Assembly: GCF_001553005.1 (NCBI RefSeq)
Contig: NZ_KQ959887.1
Coordinates: 5,574 to 30,154, forward strand
Direction: 5' to 3'
Length of the DNA: 24,581 nucleotides
Origin: Gemelliphila asaccharolytica
GTDB lineage: Bacteria > Bacillota > Bacilli > Staphylococcales > Gemellaceae
Under the pieces are notes generated by a model that saw only the letters and a list, made by a program, of their open reading frames with translations, did no database searches and was not told where the DNA came from. This document shows positions 21,147 to 24,581 of the stretch, piece by piece (the stretch's first letter is position 1; every line of letters begins with the position of its first letter). The position numbers were made by a program, and so were the translations under genes.

Positions 21147-22973
21147 ATGAAAAACATATACAAAAATATAGGGAAGATTACCATATCACTAGCATTACTA
21201 TTTGCAGTAAGCCCTGTGACATATTTAGGAAATGCAAGCAAAGGAACAACTGTAACCTTGCATAAATTAGCTTATCAAGATTCTGTTACGGAAGTAAATA
21301 ATACCGGTGGAGAAATTGATTTAAATAGTTTTGGACAAAAAGTAAGAAATTGGAACAAAAACAAAGATGGTGTTGTGAAATTTACTGCTTATAAATTAGA
21401 TAAAAAACAATTAAATACAGATAAAAAAGCTCAAAATATAGCAAATGAAGTAAGTGATGCTATTAAAAATAATGTTGATTTACCTTATGGAGCAGAAGCA
21501 AAAGGAGAAGTAGAAGTAGATGATAATGGTAATGTAAACTTTTCTTCTTTAGATGATGGAACTTATGTATTTGTAGAAACAACATCATCAGACATAGTAA
21601 AACAAACTGCAAAACCTATGCTTATATCTCTACCTATGAGTGATGCAGAAGGAAAAACTAATTTAGAAAATATTCACTTATATGCAAAAAATAAAATAAA
21701 TCCTATAGAGATTAAATTTACAAAATATGTCAAAAAATTTGGAGAACAAGTTTCTATTTTACAAAATAATCAAAGTGGATTTTCACTTTATAAAGGAGAA
21801 CCAGGTCAAGGTACATTAATTCCAGATTCATACCAAGATTTAACAAGTGGAAGTATAACAGTAACTGACCTCTTAATAGGAAAATACTATTTTGTGGAAG
21901 AAAGTAAAATAGACCCACAAAAACCAAATTACGGACCAGATAACATAATTTATGATAAAGATGTTACAAATAATACTAATAATAAACTTACATTTGAGTA
22001 CACTAATGAAGGGAAAATAGTTTTCCCAGCAGATTCATTATTAAGTGAAGGGAAAAAAGTAGTCAATTATACAAAACCAAATGTTGAAAAAACTGTAGAT
22101 AAAGAAGATGTAGCTTTTGATGAAGATATTAATTTTACAATTAATACTCAAATACCAGATAATATAGATAAATATGAAACTTATTCAGTAAAAGATACTC
22201 CAGATGAATCTTTGAAAATTAATGCAGATAGCGTAAAAGTAGGATATGATGAAAAAGGTGAATTTAAAAATGTAGCATTTACAAAAGATTTTCAAAATAA
22301 TATTTTAACAGTAACACCTGATTTAACTGCAATAAAATCACTAGCAGGAAAAACATTGAAAATAACTTATACTGCAAAATTAGATAAAGATAAAGCTCAA
22401 ACAGGTCAAGATATAAATAATAAAGCAGAATTTGATTTTAATAATGGTGTAGTAGTAGAAAAAAACACTTCAGAAAAATCAGTAAAAACATATGAAGCAA
22501 GTCTAGAAAAAACAGATAGTGGAGTATTTAATACCGGAGTTATTAAACAAGGATTAAAAGATGCAAAATTCATACTAGCAAAAGCAAATTCAAACGATAA
22601 AGGGAATATTACAAAATATTTAAAAATCGACAAAACAACAAAAGAATATACATGGGTAGACAATAAAGATGATGCTACAGAGTTATCTACTGGTGAAAAT
22701 GGTATTTTAAACGTAAAAGGGCTAGCTAATGGACATTACTTCTTTATAGAAACAAAAGCTCCAACTGGATATAATATGAATAGTAATCCATATAACCATT
22801 TTGAAATAAAAGATGCAAGTGCTATTAATAAAAATCAAGTAAAAGTAAGTAATGATAAAAAACCAGATAAGCCTATGACAGGTACAGAAGTTACCTTAAT
22901 AGTAATAGCTGTATTGGCCTGTGTAGTAGTTATTACAGTTGTAGTGAAAACTTGTCAAAGAAGAAAAAGATAA
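21147..22973 (+). CDS. Major pilin, SpaA/FimA type, with a KPMTG sorting signal
   Basis: The 608-residue protein is the likely shaft subunit, polymerised by the sortase encoded next to it. The signal peptide is residues 1-30 (cut after GNA). An N-terminal domain begins TTVTLHKL. YAKN at 179-182 (Lys181) stands where the pilin-motif YPKN lysine, the cross-linking nucleophile, is expected. A middle domain (about 310-450) resembles the Gram-positive pilin D2 isopeptide domain. The C-terminal Cna-B domain carries the E-box GHYFFIETKAPTGY with Glu535. The sorting signal is KPMTG (575-579) rather than LPXTG, followed by a helix and a QRRKR tail. I start at ATG 21147, preceded by AAAGGAGA at 21133-21140. 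An in-frame GTG at 21087 lacks such a site and would bury the signal peptide. It lies 56 bases after the adhesin gene. Confidence 0.9.
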   Translation: MKNIYKNIGKITISLALLFAVSPVTYLGNASKGTTVTLHKLAYQDSVTEVNNTGGEIDLNSFGQKVRNWNKNKDGVVKFTAYKLDKKQLNTDKKAQNIANEVSDAIKNNVDLPYGAEAKGEVEVDDNGNVNFSSLDDGTYVFVETTSSDIVKQTAKPMLISLPMSDAEGKTNLENIHLYAKNKINPIEIKFTKYVKKFGEQVSILQNNQSGFSLYKGEPGQGTLIPDSYQDLTSGSITVTDLLIGKYYFVEESKIDPQKPNYGPDNIIYDKDVTNNTNNKLTFEYTNEGKIVFPADSLLSEGKKVVNYTKPNVEKTVDKEDVAFDEDINFTINTQIPDNIDKYETYSVKDTPDESLKINADSVKVGYDEKGEFKNVAFTKDFQNNILTVTPDLTAIKSLAGKTLKITYTAKLDKDKAQTGQDINNKAEFDFNNGVVVEKNTSEKSVKTYEASLEKTDSGVFNTGVIKQGLKDAKFILAKANSNDKGNITKYLKIDKTTKEYTWVDNKDDATELSTGENGILNVKGLANGHYFFIETKAPTGYNMNSNPYNHFEIKDASAINKNQVKVSNDKKPDKPMTGTEVTLIVIAVLACVVVITVVVKTCQRRKR

Positions 22974-22975
22974 TA

Positions 22976-23686
22976 ATGATAAAAAAAAATTTATCTAAAA
23001 TAATATATTTAGTAGTAATATTATTATGTGGTTATTTTTTATATCATTCAAAAATAACAGAAGTAAAAAATCAACAAAAATATATAGAAGAATTCGAAAA
23101 AAATGAAGTCTCTAAGGCTAAAGACAAACCATTTTCTTTAGCCTTAAGACCAATAGGAATATTGTATGTTCCAGAAATAAACTTGATTATTTCAGTATTT
23201 GACAATGCAAGTGAAAATTCTATATCTAAAGGTGCTGGTTTAATTAGGGGAACAGGTACCCTTAAAAATGAACATGATAATAGTGTTTTAACTTCCCATA
23301 ATGGAGATTCTGGGAAAGACTTATTTATAAATGTACCTAAATTAAAAGTACATAATAAATTTTATTTAAAATTGATTGATAAAAAAATTTATGAATATAA
23401 TATTATAAATACTATAGAAGTAAGTCCACTTGATGAAGAAAAGAATTTTTTGAAACCAAAAGATAATGAAACATATGTGACTTTGAGAACCTGTACGCCT
23501 ATAGGTATAAATGACAAAAGATTTTTAGCAACAGGAAACTTAATAGGAGAGGTAGACTCCATTCCTAAAGGAAAATTTACTTTGTCATTATATGAAAAAG
23601 CACTTATATTTATATTATTAATATGCATTTTATTAATTATTTTAGACATAAGAAAGGATCTTAAACAATATGCGAAAAATAGTTAG
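22976..23686 (+). CDS. srtC: Class C (pilin-polymerising) sortase
   Basis: This 236-residue membrane transpeptidase should link pilin subunits by cutting at the sorting signal and joining it to a pilin lysine. It has an N-terminal membrane helix (about 8-24), the sortase barrel start GILYVPEINLIISVF, catalytic His108 in LTSHNGDSGKDLF, Cys173 in TLRTC, Arg182 in NDKRFLATG, and a second membrane helix near 208-226. A C-terminal helix is typical of class C. The lid before the barrel is short (KDKPFSLALRP), without a clear DPF/DPW motif. Several class C enzymes have HRG where this one has HNG. I start at ATG 22976, right after the pilin stop. An in-frame TTG at 22952 would overlap the pilin and has no ribosome-binding site. 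The 3' end overlaps the next gene by 17 bases. It is the only sortase in view; wall attachment presumably needs a housekeeping sortase elsewhere. Confidence 0.92.
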   Translation: MIKKNLSKIIYLVVILLCGYFLYHSKITEVKNQQKYIEEFEKNEVSKAKDKPFSLALRPIGILYVPEINLIISVFDNASENSISKGAGLIRGTGTLKNEHDNSVLTSHNGDSGKDLFINVPKLKVHNKFYLKLIDKKIYEYNIINTIEVSPLDEEKNFLKPKDNETYVTLRTCTPIGINDKRFLATGNLIGEVDSIPKGKFTLSLYEKALIFILLICILLIILDIRKDLKQYAKNS

Positions 23687-24218
23687 TTTATTATTATTAA
23701 TTATGTTATTTTCAAGTAATAATGTTTATGCTACAGATCTTTCAGTACAAAAATTATATTATGAGAACAGTGAAGATTCTTCTAGTATAGAATTATGGAA
23801 TAAGGCAAAATTTGGAGAGGTAGCATTTAGTTTATATAAAGATGACTGTTTAATAAAAAAAGATGTAGCTATAGATGAAAATGGAAGAGCATACTTTGGA
23901 GAAATAGCAGAAGGGAAATATAAAATAGTAGAAACAAAACATTCTAATATCTGTAAAATAAATTCTAAAGATGTAATAGTTGATACAACAGGCAGAGAAA
24001 AATTAGTTATTTATCCTAAAAATGAATTTGGCACAAAAATAATTGAAAATATAATTAAAAAAGAAAATAATAATGAAAACAAAGAAAATTACGAAAAATT
24101 AAAAGAAAACAATCTTTTGACTTCAACAGGTATTTTTGCAAAAAATGGAATAATGGGAATAATACTATTATTATTAATTTTAATAATCATAAAAATTAAA
24201 AAAACAATATTAAAATAA
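23670..24218 (+). CDS. Small pilin subunit, probable basal (SpaB-like) anchor pilin, LTSTG signal
   Basis: The 182-residue secreted protein has a signal peptide (cut after VYA, residue 21) and one Cna-B-like domain. That domain holds the E-box GEIAEGKYKIVETK (Glu88) and a clear pilin motif VIYPKN with Lys117. A polar Asn/Glu/Lys linker (about 125-148), LTSTG at 150-154, a membrane helix (about 160-178) and a basic tail follow. One small pilin with a reactive lysine matches the SpaB/FctB type, which ends the polymer and is tied to peptidoglycan. The sorting signal has Thr where Pro is expected, so recognition may be unusual. Cys60 and Cys95 could form a disulfide, uncommon in Firmicute surface proteins. 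ATG 23670 is inside the end of srtC, with AAAGGA at 23653-23658. It is the last gene of the operon. Confidence 0.8.
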   Translation: MRKIVSLLLLIMLFSSNNVYATDLSVQKLYYENSEDSSSIELWNKAKFGEVAFSLYKDDCLIKKDVAIDENGRAYFGEIAEGKYKIVETKHSNICKINSKDVIVDTTGREKLVIYPKNEFGTKIIENIIKKENNNENKENYEKLKENNLLTSTGIFAKNGIMGIILLLLILIIIKIKKTILK

Positions 24219-24257
24219 TAAAAGATATTATCATTTAATTTAGCATTATTTTGTATT

Positions 24258-24311
24258 GAAATAGACTCTTTTTAGCTAATTTCAGCTAAAAAAAGTCTAT
24301 TTCATTTTTTA
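24258..24311 (+). terminator. Rho-independent terminator of the pilus operon
   Basis: GAAATAGACTCTTTTTAGCT (24258-24277) pairs with AGCTAAAAAAAGTCTATTTC (24284-24303). That is 20 positions with one C-A mismatch, around the loop AATTTC, followed by a T-rich run. It lies 40 bases past the last pilus gene. Confidence 0.88.
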
Positions 24312-24581
24312 ATATAAAATATCAAATTACTTTTACTATAGTAACTAGAAGATAAAAAAATTTTTTTTGAAAAAATAAAGAAATGTCACTTGAATTTTAA
24401 TAAAAATAGAAAAAAAATATTTTTTTAATTTTTCTATATTATTACTAATAAATAAGTTCTGATATAGAATTTATTTTTTCATAACAACAAAAAATAGTTA
24501 AAATATTTCATATAATTTATAATGAGTAAAAAAAGACAGCAAGGAAAAGTATAAAAAAAAATAAAAAAACATCTTGACAAA
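24312..24581 (+). other. Non-coding 270 bases at the window end, with a -35 box at the edge
   Basis: No gene is visible here. The stretch is A/T runs, including adjacent A and T tracts near 24354-24370 and 24410-24440, and ends with TTGACA at 24574-24579. That box is probably the -35 of a promoter for a gene beyond the window; its -10 is cut off. I found no third copy of the 23-base repeat here. Confidence 0.5.

Noticed and set aside
22952..22975. Upstream TTG start for the sortase overlapping the pilin end
   Set aside because: It has no ribosome-binding site and adds only basic residues before the membrane helix; the ATG at 22976 directly after the pilin stop is simpler.
12207..24581. Mobile element carrying the pilus operon
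   Set aside because: Apart from the direct repeat next to ppc, no integrase, transposase or matching right-hand repeat is visible, so I do not call an element.

Overview
The window is very AT-rich DNA from a Gram-positive, low-GC Firmicute. Cell-wall sorting signals, a class C sortase, adjacent gyrB-gyrA, and a PEP carboxylase gene directly downstream of gyrA suggest a Gemella-like member of the Bacilli. The genus is an inference from gene content and base composition, not from a marker comparison. All genes are on the + strand.

Left part (1-3473): the 3' end of a single-stranded-DNA-binding protein gene is followed by a tight folate/tRNA group, folB-folK-dusB, whose genes touch or overlap. 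Next comes a shortened pyruvate-kinase-like gene that has lost the B domain and several active-site motifs. It ends in a strong hairpin at 3440-3473.

Middle part (3629-12324): a consensus promoter (TTGAAA-17-TATAAT) starts a DNA replication and topology cluster: yaaA (S4 domain), recF, gyrB and gyrA, with ppc (PEP carboxylase) closely behind. This is the usual dnaA-region order, but dnaA and dnaN are not next to it here. A terminator with a long T tract follows ppc. GyrA has glycine at the position of the second acidic residue of the quinolone-binding site.

Right part (12325-24311): a four-gene sortase-assembled pilus operon. It encodes a 2802-residue putative tip adhesin (LPITG), a 608-residue major pilin (KPMTG), a class C sortase, and a 182-residue small pilin with a YPKN motif that looks like a basal subunit (LTSTG). 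The three sorting signals differ. The adhesin C-terminal half alternates FctA/Spy0128-like and DUF7601-like domains. One of the latter is split by a nested block holding four BspA-type leucine-rich repeats and an InlB-B-type repeat.

The 475-base gap between ppc and the adhesin is the most unusual part. It has a TTGACA box, a (TA)8 tract and a TATAAT box with a 14-base spacer, the layout of a slipped-strand phase-variable promoter. It is also bracketed by an exact 23-base direct repeat. One copy is the 3' end and stop codon of ppc; the other lies just before the adhesin ribosome-binding site and forms a five-codon ORF (MRNSG). Recombination between the copies would remove both the terminator and the pilus promoter without damaging ppc. 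Together these suggest two possible DNA-level switches controlling pilus expression; neither has been tested.
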